This document shows, one piece after another, positions 1 to 6,980 of a DNA stretch of 7,254 bases (the first letter of the stretch is position 1; the number at the start of each line of letters is the position of its first letter). The notes beneath the pieces are model-generated. The model was not told the DNA's origin and made no database searches. It saw nothing but the letters and a program-made list of their open reading frames with translations. Made by a program: the position numbers and the translations under genes. The DNA lies in the NCBI GenBank assembly GCA_003527885.1, contig DPWB01000217.1, forward strand, positions 1 through 7,254. Direction: 5' to 3'. This DNA is from Candidatus Competibacteraceae bacterium (GTDB lineage: Bacteria; Pseudomonadota; Gammaproteobacteria; Competibacterales; Competibacteraceae).

Positions 1-743
1 ACAACGCCGGGCGGCCGGCGCCAAGCCCCGCCGCCGAGGTGATGCATGAAGCCATGATTCTGTCGGCCTTGGACAGCGCGCGGCGGGCCGAGCAGATCGG
101 ACTCGGCCACGACCGCATCATTCTGTCGGTGAAGATGAGCGGCGTGCAGGATTTGATCGCGGTCTATCGCCAGCTGGCGGCGCGCTGCGACTATCCGCTC
201 CATCTGGGGCTGACCGAAGCGGGCATGGGCAGCAAGGGTATCGTCGCCTCCACCGCCGCGTTGGCGGTGCTGCTGCAAGAGGGCATCGGCGACACCATCC
301 GCATTTCGCTGACGCCGGAGCCGGGTGGTAGCCGCACCCAGGAAGTGCGGGTCGCCCAGGAGATTTTGCAAGCGACGGGCTTGCGCGCCTTCACGCCGGC
401 GGTGGTGGCCTGCCCCGGCTGCGGTCGCACCAGCAGCGATTATTTCCAACACTTGGCCCAGCAAATTCAGGGCTACTTGCGCGAGCAAATGCCGGTCTGG
501 CGCGGCCGTTATCCCGGCGTCGAAAACTTGACCGTGGCGGTGATGGGCTGCGTGGTCAACGGCCCCGGCGAGAGCAAGCAAGCCAACATCGGCATCAGCC
601 TGCCCGGCACCGGCGAAGTGCCGGTGGCGCCGGTCTACGTGGACGGCGAAAAGACGGTCACCCTGAAAGGCGAGCGCATCGCCGCCGAGTTCCAGCAACT
701 GGTGGCCGATTACGTCGCGCGCCGTTACGGGACCGGCGGCTAG
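1..743 (+). CDS. ispG: 4-hydroxy-3-methylbut-2-enyl diphosphate synthase (IspG/GcpE), C-terminal part, 5' end outside window
   Basis: IspG is a cytosolic 4Fe-4S enzyme of the MEP (non-mevalonate) isoprenoid pathway that converts methylerythritol cyclodiphosphate to HMBPP. The frame is open from the first complete codon at base 3 (reading [13 protein letters not shown]), so the gene begins upstream; GTG 39 and ATG 42 are internal codons, not starts. About 246 residues are visible, roughly the last 55-60% of a long-type IspG. Seen directly: the [13 protein letters not shown] stretch of the barrel domain, [16 protein letters not shown], and the C-terminal iron-sulfur domain with CPGCGRT (Cys codons 411-413 and 420-422) and GCVVNGPGE (Cys 549-551, Glu 570-572). 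By family knowledge, these three Cys and the Glu ligate the cluster; all four are present, so the enzyme looks intact. It ends in TAG at 741-743. mgtE starts one base later, suggesting an operon. Confidence 0.96.
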   Translation, partial: NAGRPAPSPAAEVMHEAMILSALDSARRAEQIGLGHDRIILSVKMSGVQDLIAVYRQLAARCDYPLHLGLTEAGMGSKGIVASTAALAVLLQEGIGDTIRISLTPEPGGSRTQEVRVAQEILQATGLRAFTPAVVACPGCGRTSSDYFQHLAQQIQGYLREQMPVWRGRYPGVENLTVAVMGCVVNGPGESKQANIGISLPGTGEVPVAPVYVDGEKTVTLKGERIAAEFQQLVADYVARRYGTGG

Positions 744-744
744 C

Positions 745-2196
745 GTGGCCGATCCGGCGGTGGCCCCGCAGGCGTCCCATCCCAAGCTGGAGGAGTTGCT
801 GCGGCACATTGTCGGGTTGTTGGAAAAACACCGTCTGGTCGAGACGCTGGTGGAGCGCGACCGGACCAGCCCTCGCCACCGGCTGATCGAGTCGCTGGTG
901 CACCGCCAGCATCTGGTCGAGCTGCAACGCAAGCTGAGTAACCTGCATCCGGCCGATGTCGCCTATCTCCTGGAAGCCTTGCCGCAAGAGGATCGGCTGC
1001 TGATCTGGCGACAGATCGGCGAAGGGCGCAGCGGCGACGTGCTGCTGGAGGTGTCGGACGCGGTGCGGGATTCGCTGGTCGAAATCCTGGAACGGCCCGA
1101 GCTGTTGCGGGTGCTGGGCTCGCTCGACGCCGACGACCTGGCGGAGTTGGCCGACGCGATCCCCGAGGATGTGTTGGCTGACGTGTCGCGGAATCTACCG
1201 GCGCGGGACCGTGACTGGCTGCAAACCACCATGGCTTATCCCGAGGATCGGGTCGGCCGGTTGATGAGCCAGGATGTGCTGACGGTGCGCGAGACCCAAC
1301 GGGTCGAACAGGTGTTGCGGCTGTTGCGCGGCCGGGAGGATTTGCCGCCCAACACCGACAGCCTGTTCGTGGTGGATGCCCGCCATCAGCTCAAGGGGGT
1401 GTTGCCGTTGCGGGCGCTGTTGCTCAACGATCCCGCAAGGCGGGTCGGCGAGCTCAAACTGACCGACCCGGTGGTGTTCGGCGCCGACGAGGCCGCCGCT
1501 GACGCGGCGCGGGCTTTCGAGCGTTACGACCTGATATCGGCGCCGGTGGTGAACGAACGGGGCAAGTTGCTCGGGCGCTTGACCGTGGACGCCGTGGTCG
1601 ATTTCATCCGCGAGGAGTCGGAGGAAGACGCCCTGAACCGGGCCGGCCTGCGCGGCGATGAAGATTTGTTCGCGCCGATCTGGGACAGCGCTCGCAACCG
1701 CTGGTTGTGGCTGTCGGTCAACCTCTGTACGGCGTTCGTCGCTTCGCGGGCCATCGGCCTGTTTGAAAACACCATTTCCCAGATCGTCGCCCTGGCGACG
1801 CTCATGCCGATCGTGGCCGGTATCGGCGGCAATTCCGGCAACCAGACCACCGCTCTGGTGGTGCGCGGCTTGGCGTTGGGCGAGATCACCCCCGATAATA
1901 AAGGGTATCTGGTGCTCAAGGAGTTAGGCGTCGGCCTGATGAACGGGTTGGTATGGGGGGCGACCGTCGGTTTGTTCGCTTATTTGTTGTATTGGAATTT
2001 ACCTCTGGGACTGGTGATGGCGGCGGCCATGCTGTTGAATTTGTTGCTGGCGGCGCTGGTGGGTGTGGCCATTCCCTTGCTCTTGCACCGGATCGGTCGC
2101 GATCCCGCGCTGGGGTCGAGCGTATTGTTGACCTTTATCACCGATGGGATGGGATTTTTTATTTTTTTGGGATTGGCGACGCTATTTTTAGTGTAG
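745..2196 (+). CDS. mgtE: Magnesium transporter MgtE
   Basis: MgtE is a homodimeric inner-membrane Mg2+ channel gated by intracellular Mg2+. The 483-residue product has the full family layout: an N-terminal extension (about 1-58), the helical MgtE_N domain (about 60-168), two CBS domains (about 172-230 and 236-295), an acidic connecting helix containing FIREESEEDA, and a five-helix membrane domain (about 318-483). Membrane-domain signatures are MPIVAGIGGNSGNQTTA (354-370) and TFITDGMGFF. Asp467 in the latter corresponds, by recalled alignment with the Thermus protein, to the pore Asp that binds Mg2+. The GTG start is inferred: it lies one base after the ispG stop and the first in-frame ATG is far inside the protein. 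The Shine-Dalgarno is weak (GGGA around 729-732), so translation may depend on coupling to ispG. There is no room for an Mg2+-sensing leader directly upstream. The length is slightly above the 450 residues of the Thermus protein. Confidence 0.95.
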   Translation: MADPAVAPQASHPKLEELLRHIVGLLEKHRLVETLVERDRTSPRHRLIESLVHRQHLVELQRKLSNLHPADVAYLLEALPQEDRLLIWRQIGEGRSGDVLLEVSDAVRDSLVEILERPELLRVLGSLDADDLAELADAIPEDVLADVSRNLPARDRDWLQTTMAYPEDRVGRLMSQDVLTVRETQRVEQVLRLLRGREDLPPNTDSLFVVDARHQLKGVLPLRALLLNDPARRVGELKLTDPVVFGADEAAADAARAFERYDLISAPVVNERGKLLGRLTVDAVVDFIREESEEDALNRAGLRGDEDLFAPIWDSARNRWLWLSVNLCTAFVASRAIGLFENTISQIVALATLMPIVAGIGGNSGNQTTALVVRGLALGEITPDNKGYLVLKELGVGLMNGLVWGATVGLFAYLLYWNLPLGLVMAAAMLLNLLLAALVGVAIPLLLHRIGRDPALGSSVLLTFITDGMGFFIFLGLATLFLV

Positions 2197-2233
2197 TGGA
2201 TGGGTCTGAACGGATTGTGGAGGCGGATACCGT

Positions 2234-2824
2234 ATGAACCGAAGTGTGTTGACGGTTTGCTGTGGCGCCATTTTAGGAGGTTGCGCCGCTTTGGAGCGTT
2301 TGTCGGTTCCGGCCGCTCCAGCGTCAGCGGCGCGCGCCGGAGAGATCGCGGCAGCGCCCACGACTCCGGCGGCGGCGCCAGAGTTTCCGACGCCTCGCCC
2401 ATCTCCCGCGGAGCGCGCGGCCCCGATACCCGAGGCTTTGCCCCGGAAACCGCCGAACGCCGATGCGGCCCATCCCGGTTTCATTGAAGATCGTGCCCGC
2501 CAAGCCTATGAAACGGGCCGTTTGGATGTGGCGGAAGGCTATTATTTGCAATTGATCCGCCTGAAACCCAAGGATGCCGCCCCGTGGTTCCATTTGGGAA
2601 ATCTCTATTCGGAGCAGGGACGGTTGGATTCGGCCGAACGCGCCTACCGGGAATCGTTGCGCCGTCGCGATGATGCCCGAACCCTGCACAATCTCGGCTT
2701 ATCGCAGGTGAAATTGGGGGTTGGGGCTTTGCGCGAGGCGCAAAAGCGCTTGCCGCCCGACGATCCGGCGCGGCGGGAGACCCAGGAGTTTTTGCGGATT
2801 CTGTTAGAATCGATAGGGAAATAA
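2234..2824 (+). CDS. Small TPR-repeat lipoprotein
   Basis: The 196-residue product has a short signal peptide (MNRSVLTVCCGAILGG) ending in a lipobox LGG-Cys17. The residue after Cys17 is Ala rather than Asp, so sorting to the outer membrane is predicted. Residues about 20-80 are a low-complexity Ala/Pro-rich linker. Residues 83-175 hold tetratricopeptide repeats: one around 83-116 (AYETGRLDVAEGYYLQLIRL), a good one around 117-148 (WFHLGNLYSEQGRLDSAERA), and a degenerate third around 149-175. TPRs bind other proteins, so a scaffold or assembly role at the envelope is plausible, but no specific function can be given. The ATG is supported by GGAGG at 2219-2223, ten bases upstream. It lies 37 bases after mgtE and 37 bases before the universal stress gene, probably in the same transcript. 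Two further Cys (9, 10) lie in the signal peptide. Confidence 0.85.
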   Translation: MNRSVLTVCCGAILGGCAALERLSVPAAPASAARAGEIAAAPTTPAAAPEFPTPRPSPAERAAPIPEALPRKPPNADAAHPGFIEDRARQAYETGRLDVAEGYYLQLIRLKPKDAAPWFHLGNLYSEQGRLDSAERAYRESLRRRDDARTLHNLGLSQVKLGVGALREAQKRLPPDDPARRETQEFLRILLESIGK

Positions 2825-2861
2825 AGAGGGTTTTTCGCTTCGGGTTTTTTGGAGAAATACC

Positions 2862-3299
2862 ATGGGCTATCGACATGTGCTCTTTGCGGCCGATTTTTCC
2901 GACGAGGCGCTCAAGGTCGGCGAACGCGCCAAGGACATCGCCCGACAGTACGGGGCGCGCTTGAGCGCGATTCATGTGGTCGAGGATGTCAATATCAGTT
3001 TGGGCGGCGGTTATGAACTGTTGCCGGTCTTGCCGGAACTGCCCGATAAGGTGCTGTTGCGGGAATCGCGCGCGGCGCTGGGGCAACTGGCGCAAAAACT
3101 GAAGCTGGAAAACGCTGACTTGTGGGTCGTCAACGCCCCTTCGACCAAAGAAGGGATTTTTGGGGCCGTCGAGGATCATCAAGTGGATTTGATCGTGGTC
3201 GGCAGCCACGGCCGCCACGGCTTGGCGCTGCTGTTGGGCTCGACCGCCAACGCCGTATTGCACGGCGCGCCCTGCGACGTGTTGGCGGTGCGGATTTGA
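2862..3299 (+). CDS. Universal stress protein, UspA family
   Basis: This is a single-domain cytoplasmic Usp of 145 residues, the usual length. The Rossmann-like alpha/beta fold shows in the opening strand YRHVLFAADFSDEA (Asp11 at the conserved nucleotide-site position), the strand LSAIHVVEDV, and the C-terminal signature from VDLIVVGSHGRHG to PCDVLAVRI. The nucleotide loop has Gly114, Gly117, then Gly126-Ser127. Eight residues separate Gly117 and Gly126, one fewer than the G-2X-G-9X-G(S/T) pattern recalled for ATP-binding Usps such as MJ0577. ATP binding is therefore possible but not certain. E. coli UspA, which does not bind ATP, departs further from the pattern. The ATG has a good Shine-Dalgarno, GGAGAA at 2851-2856, five bases upstream. 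Usp proteins generally aid survival under starvation or oxidative stress; the specific trigger here is unknown. Stop TGA 3297-3299 sits in an inverted repeat. Confidence 0.93.
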   Translation: MGYRHVLFAADFSDEALKVGERAKDIARQYGARLSAIHVVEDVNISLGGGYELLPVLPELPDKVLLRESRAALGQLAQKLKLENADLWVVNAPSTKEGIFGAVEDHQVDLIVVGSHGRHGLALLLGSTANAVLHGAPCDVLAVRI

Positions 3300-3333
3300 G
3301 CGCCCGCTCGAAATGGTGGGCAGCGGGCTCTCA
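3297..3333. terminator. Inverted repeat at the usp 3' end, possible terminator or mRNA 3' stabiliser
   Basis: The arms TGAGCGCCCGCT (3297-3308) and AGCGGGCTCTCA (3322-3333) pair in 11 of 12 positions, with a single C-T mismatch (3301/3329) and a 13-base loop. The left arm begins with the usp stop codon. The GC-rich stem lies between two convergent genes, where a bidirectional terminator would be expected. There is no T-run after it on either strand, so it is not a standard intrinsic terminator. It could instead protect 3' ends or act with Rho. Confidence 0.4.
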
Positions 3334-3335
3334 AA

Positions 3336-3358
3336 CGTGAAAGCCGCGACCGTTCACG
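3336..3358. terminator. Second short inverted repeat over the transglutaminase gene stop
   Basis: The arms CGTGAA (3336-3341) and TTCACG (3353-3358) pair perfectly around an 11-base loop. The right arm contains the transglutaminase-gene stop codon (minus-strand TGA, 3356-3354). Six base pairs with a long loop make only a weak hairpin and no T-run follows. It is listed because it lies beside the stronger hairpin in the 54-base convergent spacer; it may be chance. Confidence 0.2.
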
Positions 3359-4250
3359 CCTCGGCGTCCGGTGCGTGTTGGGGCGCCACATCCACCGAAA
3401 CCTCGATCCGGTGCGAGCCGCCGCCGGTCATGACGCCGATCAGCGGCGCGACATCGCCGTAATCCCGCCCCCACGCCAGCGTGATGTGGCGGTGCTGGGG
3501 CATACAGTCGTTGGTCGGGTCGAACTCCGCCCACCCCGCGCCCGGTACGTAGACCGCCAGCCAAGCGTGCGAGGCGTCGGCGCCGATCAGCCTGGGCTGG
3601 CCGGGCGGCGGAAGGGTTTCCAGATAGCCGCTGACATAACGCGCCGCCAGCCCCATACCGCGCAGGCAGGCGATACCCAGGTGGGCGAAATCCTGACAGA
3701 CGCCGCGCCGCTGGCTCAGGACGTCCTTGAGGGGCGTGGCGATCGTGGTGAAGTGCGGGTCGTAGCTAAACTCCCGATAAATCCGCCGGTTCAAGTCCGC
3801 CACCGCCTCCAGCAGGGGCCGGCCGGGCGGAAAGCTGGCTTGGGCGTACTCGCGAAAAGCCGGGTGAAGGCTCGCGAACGGCGAGTCCAGTTCGAACAGC
3901 CGCGCCTCGATGATTTCCGGGTCGGCGCTTCCCCGCAACCTATCGCGCGCGCGCTCCCAGGGCAGCGAAGGGCTCGATGGGTCGAAGGGGCGGTTGGCCA
4001 GGATCTGCACCTCGGTCGCGACGTTCACTTCCAAGCGCTGATGGATGTCTTGGATGGCGAAGTACAGCACCCGGTTCCCGAAAAAATCCTCCCGTTCGGT
4101 GGAGAGCGCCGGGCGCGGCTCGATCGTAATTTGGCTCGGCTGGCACAGTTGCCAGGGAGTTTGCCGGGGCAGCAGCCGGGCTTCGTTGTGACACAAGGCG
4201 ACCCCGCTGCTGTACCGGTACAGGGTGCGGTGGGTGATGGTGTACTTCAC
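3354..4250 (-). CDS. Transglutaminase-like cysteine peptidase/amidase of the ATP-grasp/alpha-E module
   Basis: The 298-residue product has the bacterial transglutaminase N-terminal beta domain (about 1-85, beginning KYTITHRTLYRYSSGV) followed by the papain-like transglutaminase core (about 150-250). The catalytic triad is visible: Cys185 in RRGVCQDFAH, His228 in DASHAW, and Asp244 in GWAEFDPTND. All three are present, so activity is likely. There is no signal peptide or membrane segment, so it is probably cytoplasmic. The frame stays open 221 codons further upstream, but that stretch is antisense-frame shadow of the ATP-grasp gene. The GTG at 4250-4248 is chosen because homologues begin at this K-Y-x-I/V-x-H motif and because it overlaps the upstream stop as GTGA. 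No Shine-Dalgarno precedes it, which fits translational coupling. Members of this family next to ATP-grasp genes are proposed to cleave or transfer amide bonds made by the partner; the substrate is unknown. Confidence 0.93.
   Translation of the reverse strand: MKYTITHRTLYRYSSGVALCHNEARLLPRQTPWQLCQPSQITIEPRPALSTEREDFFGNRVLYFAIQDIHQRLEVNVATEVQILANRPFDPSSPSLPWERARDRLRGSADPEIIEARLFELDSPFASLHPAFREYAQASFPPGRPLLEAVADLNRRIYREFSYDPHFTTIATPLKDVLSQRRGVCQDFAHLGIACLRGMGLAARYVSGYLETLPPPGQPRLIGADASHAWLAVYVPGAGWAEFDPTNDCMPQHRHITLAWGRDYGDVAPLIGVMTGGGSHRIEVSVDVAPQHAPDAEA
4247..4250 (-). promoter_or_regulatory. GTGA stop/start overlap
   Basis: On the minus strand the TGA stop of the ATP-grasp/alpha-E gene (4249-4247) and the GTG start of the transglutaminase gene (4250-4248) share bases. 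Such four-base overlaps usually mean termination-reinitiation coupling, giving matched amounts of the two proteins. This overlap also fixes the transglutaminase start. Confidence 0.85.
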
Positions 4251-6796
4251 GGCTGCATGGTGATGAGTTGACGGGGAATTTCGGCGTGACTGAAGTGGCT
4301 GTGGGTCAAGGCGTCCGACAGGCCGCCCAGCGGCCGGCGAACCGCCTCCAAAAGGCGGGTCAGCTCGATGCTCGAACGGGTGCTGTCGTGGTTCAAGGTG
4401 GCCAACGCTTCGATATCGGCCAATTGCAGGGCGGTAAAAGCCTCCAGGATCAGGCGTTCCTCGGCGCTGCGGTAATGGGATTGGTCGGGCCGATACAAGC
4501 GGGCGATGTTGTGTTGTAGCCGCCGCAACTGATAGCCGACGGAGCGCGGGTTGCCGGTGTCGAACAACAGCAGATCGATGATCGCGGTCGGGTGCAGGGC
4601 CGAGCGGTAGCGGCGCCGGTAAGCGGTCAGGTTGTCGGTGATGGCCAGCACCACCTCCCACAGCGGCAAGCCGGGATTGCGGGCCGTGATAAAGGCCAAA
4701 TCGAACAGAGCCAGCGTGCGCAGCACCCGTTCCAGGTAGCGACCGACATCGAAAAACAACCAGCCCTGATGGTGGGGCATGGTTTCGTAATTGAGGCCGC
4801 AGAACGCCGCCGCCAGCGTCAGTTCTTCTTCCAGCAACTCCCGGGCCTGCCGGACCCCCAAACCGGCCGGGGTATCCTGAATGATCTGCTGCAAGCGATT
4901 GAGAATCCGCCAACTGTCATCGCCCAAATGATTGCGCACCGCGCGCCCGGTCCGCAGCATCCCGCCAAACAGCGCCTGGATGTTGCTGGGATGCTCGGAT
5001 TCCACCAGCAGGTTCAACAGGGCGTGTCGCAAGGCGAAGAAACGCGCGCGCGGCGATTCCGCCACCGGCGGCACCGGGATTTTCAAGGCATCCAGCAAGT
5101 CATCCAGGCAGCGCTCGTCGGTGTTGTCTTGCTCCCACTCCAGCAGTCGGCCGAACGCCTCTCGCAGCAGCCGGGCGGTGCCGTCGAAGCGCTCGCTGTA
5201 GCGGCCGAGCCAGAACAGATGGTCGGCTACCCGGCTCGGTAGATCGCTGCCGTCGCGGGTGACCACGATGGGTCCGTACGCTTGGCGCAACAGGCTGACG
5301 TGACGTTGTGGCGTGGGCGCCAACACCCACCAGTCCTTGCTGGTCCCGCCCTTTTGCAAGGCGGCTTGTAGCGTGTCCAGCCCCGAAGACACCCGCGCCA
5401 AACCGCCCGGCATGACCCGGTAGCCGTCGTCCGCAGCGACCACGAAGCCGCGCAGCATCACCGGACGGGGCACCAGCCGGCCGCCCTCCAATACCGGCGC
5501 GGTCGACAGGGGCGGCGATTCCTGGCCGACGAACAAATGCGGGGCGGCTTGAATCCGTTCGGTCACCTGTCGGCGGGTTCGCTCATCGAGCCGGACGCCC
5601 TCCCAGTGCGGCTCGTTTGGCAGGATCGAACGCACCACCAACCGATCCAGGTTGGCCAAGACGTAGCTGCGATCGGCCGGATTGCCGCACCACCAGGTCG
5701 CCAGCGAGGGCAGTTTGAGCTCCTCGCCCAGCAGGTGACGGCTCAGTTGTGGCAGAAAAGCGACCAATCCGGGATTTTCGACGACGGCGCTGCCCAAGGC
5801 GTTGGCGAGCGCAACACGGTCGCCGCGCACCGCCTGCAACAGGCCAGGGACGCCCAACAGGGAATCGCCGCGCAGTTCCAGGGGGTCGCAAAGAGGGTCG
5901 GCGACCCGGCGCATAATCACGTCCACGGGCCGTAATCCGCCGAGCGTTTTCAGCCAGACCCGGCCGTCGCGCACCACCAAATCTTCCCCTTCGACCAAGC
6001 TCAGGGACAGATAGTTAGCGAGATAGGCATGTTCGAAGTACACCGGACTGCTGGGGCCGGGCGTCAGCAAGACGACGTGCGGGTTTTCGGGATGGTGAGG
6101 GGCCAGGCGGGCGAGGGTGGCGCGCTCGGTTTCCAGGAAGCTGGCCAGCCGGCGCAGGGGTGCATCACGATAAATCATCGGCAGAGCCCGCGCCAGGATG
6201 ATACGATTTTCCAGAGTGTAACCGGCCCCGGAGGGCGACTGGGCGCGATCGCCATAGGCTCTGATGACGCCATCCGGCCCGCGCGCCAAATCGACGCCAT
6301 GAAAAATCAGCCAGCGCCGACCTTCAGGCAAGGACCGATGGCAGGCCGGAAGAAAGCCGGGATGAGAGAAGATGAGTTCCGGGGGCAGCCAACCTTCCCG
6401 GATGGCGGTTCGCGGCCCGTAAAGATCGGCCAGCAGCGCGTTCAGCAGCCGCGAGCGTTGCGCCAAACCCGCTGCCAGCCCGCTCCATTCCTCGCCGGTC
6501 ATCAGCAGCGGAACCGTGTCCACCAACCACCGCCGCAGCGAGCCTTGGGGATCGTCGTAGGTGTTGTAAGTGACCCCGTCGGCCTGTAAGAGGCGCTGGA
6601 CTTCGTTGTGGCGGCGCTCCAGCTCCACGCCGCCGATGCATTCCAGCGTCTTTGCCAGTTCCCGCCAGTGAGGCCGCAACACCCCAGACGCCGAACACAT
6701 TTCGTCGTAACCCGACGCGGGAACCGCGTAACCGGCGAGCAGGTGGTCTTCCGGCAAGCCCGGTTCCGCTTGGCAGGCAAAAGACGCATCGGTCAT
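4247..6796 (-). CDS. Circularly permuted ATP-grasp domain fused to alpha-E domain
   Basis: This 849-residue cytoplasmic protein has two parts. Residues about 30-500 are a circularly permuted ATP-grasp (COG2308-type), recognised by GVTYNTYDDPQG (74-85), LLADLYGP, PSGAGYTLENR (188-198), VVLLTPGPSSPVYFEHAYLA (241-260), DSLLGVPGLL, VMPGGLARVS and GGTSKDWWVL (483-492). Residues about 518-835 are an all-helical alpha-E domain (COG2307-type), opening with the signature SRVADHLFWLGRYSER (521-536). In many genomes these are two adjacent genes; here they are one. ATP-grasp enzymes join a carboxylate to an amine using ATP; alpha-E has no established activity. Ligation of an amino acid or peptide, acting with the downstream transglutaminase, is the published prediction. 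The ATP-grasp half lacks the glycine-rich loop and the acidic EDN-type metal site remembered from stand-alone members (here PNEPHWEG at 393-400 and YGDRAQ at 181-186). It may bind ATP differently or have lost catalysis. The ATG start has GGAG six bases upstream. Confidence 0.92.
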   Translation of the reverse strand: MTDASFACQAEPGLPEDHLLAGYAVPASGYDEMCSASGVLRPHWRELAKTLECIGGVELERRHNEVQRLLQADGVTYNTYDDPQGSLRRWLVDTVPLLMTGEEWSGLAAGLAQRSRLLNALLADLYGPRTAIREGWLPPELIFSHPGFLPACHRSLPEGRRWLIFHGVDLARGPDGVIRAYGDRAQSPSGAGYTLENRIILARALPMIYRDAPLRRLASFLETERATLARLAPHHPENPHVVLLTPGPSSPVYFEHAYLANYLSLSLVEGEDLVVRDGRVWLKTLGGLRPVDVIMRRVADPLCDPLELRGDSLLGVPGLLQAVRGDRVALANALGSAVVENPGLVAFLPQLSRHLLGEELKLPSLATWWCGNPADRSYVLANLDRLVVRSILPNEPHWEGVRLDERTRRQVTERIQAAPHLFVGQESPPLSTAPVLEGGRLVPRPVMLRGFVVAADDGYRVMPGGLARVSSGLDTLQAALQKGGTSKDWWVLAPTPQRHVSLLRQAYGPIVVTRDGSDLPSRVADHLFWLGRYSERFDGTARLLREAFGRLLEWEQDNTDERCLDDLLDALKIPVPPVAESPRARFFALRHALLNLLVESEHPSNIQALFGGMLRTGRAVRNHLGDDSWRILNRLQQIIQDTPAGLGVRQARELLEEELTLAAAFCGLNYETMPHHQGWLFFDVGRYLERVLRTLALFDLAFITARNPGLPLWEVVLAITDNLTAYRRRYRSALHPTAIIDLLLFDTGNPRSVGYQLRRLQHNIARLYRPDQSHYRSAEERLILEAFTALQLADIEALATLNHDSTRSSIELTRLLEAVRRPLGGLSDALTHSHFSHAEIPRQLITMQP

Positions 6797-6980
6797 GGAA
6801 CACTCCAGGGGGCAGCATAGGGCGGGGTGACACGCTACGAGATCGAGCCGGGCATCATGCTGCCGGCGGTCGATGTTCGGCGCGTCGTGAACGCTCGGCG
6901 GGATATCAAAAGCGATGAACGGGCCTTTTCATGGCGCAAACTGGCTCGGTTCCCGGGGTGGATGCCGCCTGGAAACGGCG
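6797..6980. other. 184-base gap between the CNB-domain gene and the ATP-grasp gene
   Basis: This is the longest non-coding stretch of the window. On the minus strand it should hold any promoter for the ATP-grasp/transglutaminase pair, but no convincing -35/-10 pair was found: TTGATA (6908-6903) resembles a -35 box but has no matching -10. No clear intrinsic terminator follows the CNB-domain gene. On the + strand a 69-codon frame (GTG 6827 to TGA 7036) crosses the gap and runs antisense into the CNB-domain gene; it has no recognisable homology and is not called as a gene. Confidence 0.6.
6803..6806 (-). promoter_or_regulatory. Shine-Dalgarno GGAG for the ATP-grasp/alpha-E gene
   Basis: On the minus strand, GGAG (6806-6803) lies six bases before ATG 6796-6794. 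Spacing and sequence are near ideal and support this ATG over any upstream start. Confidence 0.75.

Noticed and set aside
39..44. GTG/ATG as a start codon for a short ispG.
   Set aside because: The frame is open upstream with family-typical residues, and the protein would lack most of its barrel domain. The gene is cut by the window edge.
600..745. An Mg2+-responsive M-box riboswitch ahead of mgtE.
   Set aside because: The bases before mgtE are ispG coding sequence up to one base before the start, leaving no leader.
2792..2819. A possible sigma-70 promoter before usp (TTGCGG; TAGAAT or TAGGGA).
   Set aside because: TAGAAT has no -35 at proper spacing, and TTGCGG is followed at 16 bases only by the poor match TAGGGA. 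It lies inside the TPR gene.
2825..2861. T-runs between the TPR and usp genes as an intrinsic terminator.
   Set aside because: The T5 and T6 runs are not preceded by a stable inverted repeat, so no hairpin supports termination.
4251..4913. The transglutaminase frame stays open for 221 more codons upstream.
   Set aside because: This stretch overlaps the alpha-E coding region in another frame and reads as Pro/Arg/Gly-rich shadow. Family N-termini begin at the K-Y-T-I-T-H motif, and the GTGA overlap gives a natural start.
3375..5935. Several long + strand frames (for example 3375-4271, 4592-5242 and 5537-5935) lie antisense to the minus-strand genes.
   Set aside because: They have no recognisable domains and are rich in Gln, Arg and Gly, as expected for antisense frames of GC-rich coding DNA opposite genes with clear family motifs.
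6964..6980. GCCG/CGGC inverted repeat just after the CNB-domain gene as a terminator.
   Set aside because: The stem is only four or five pairs with imperfect extension and no T-run follows on the minus strand.
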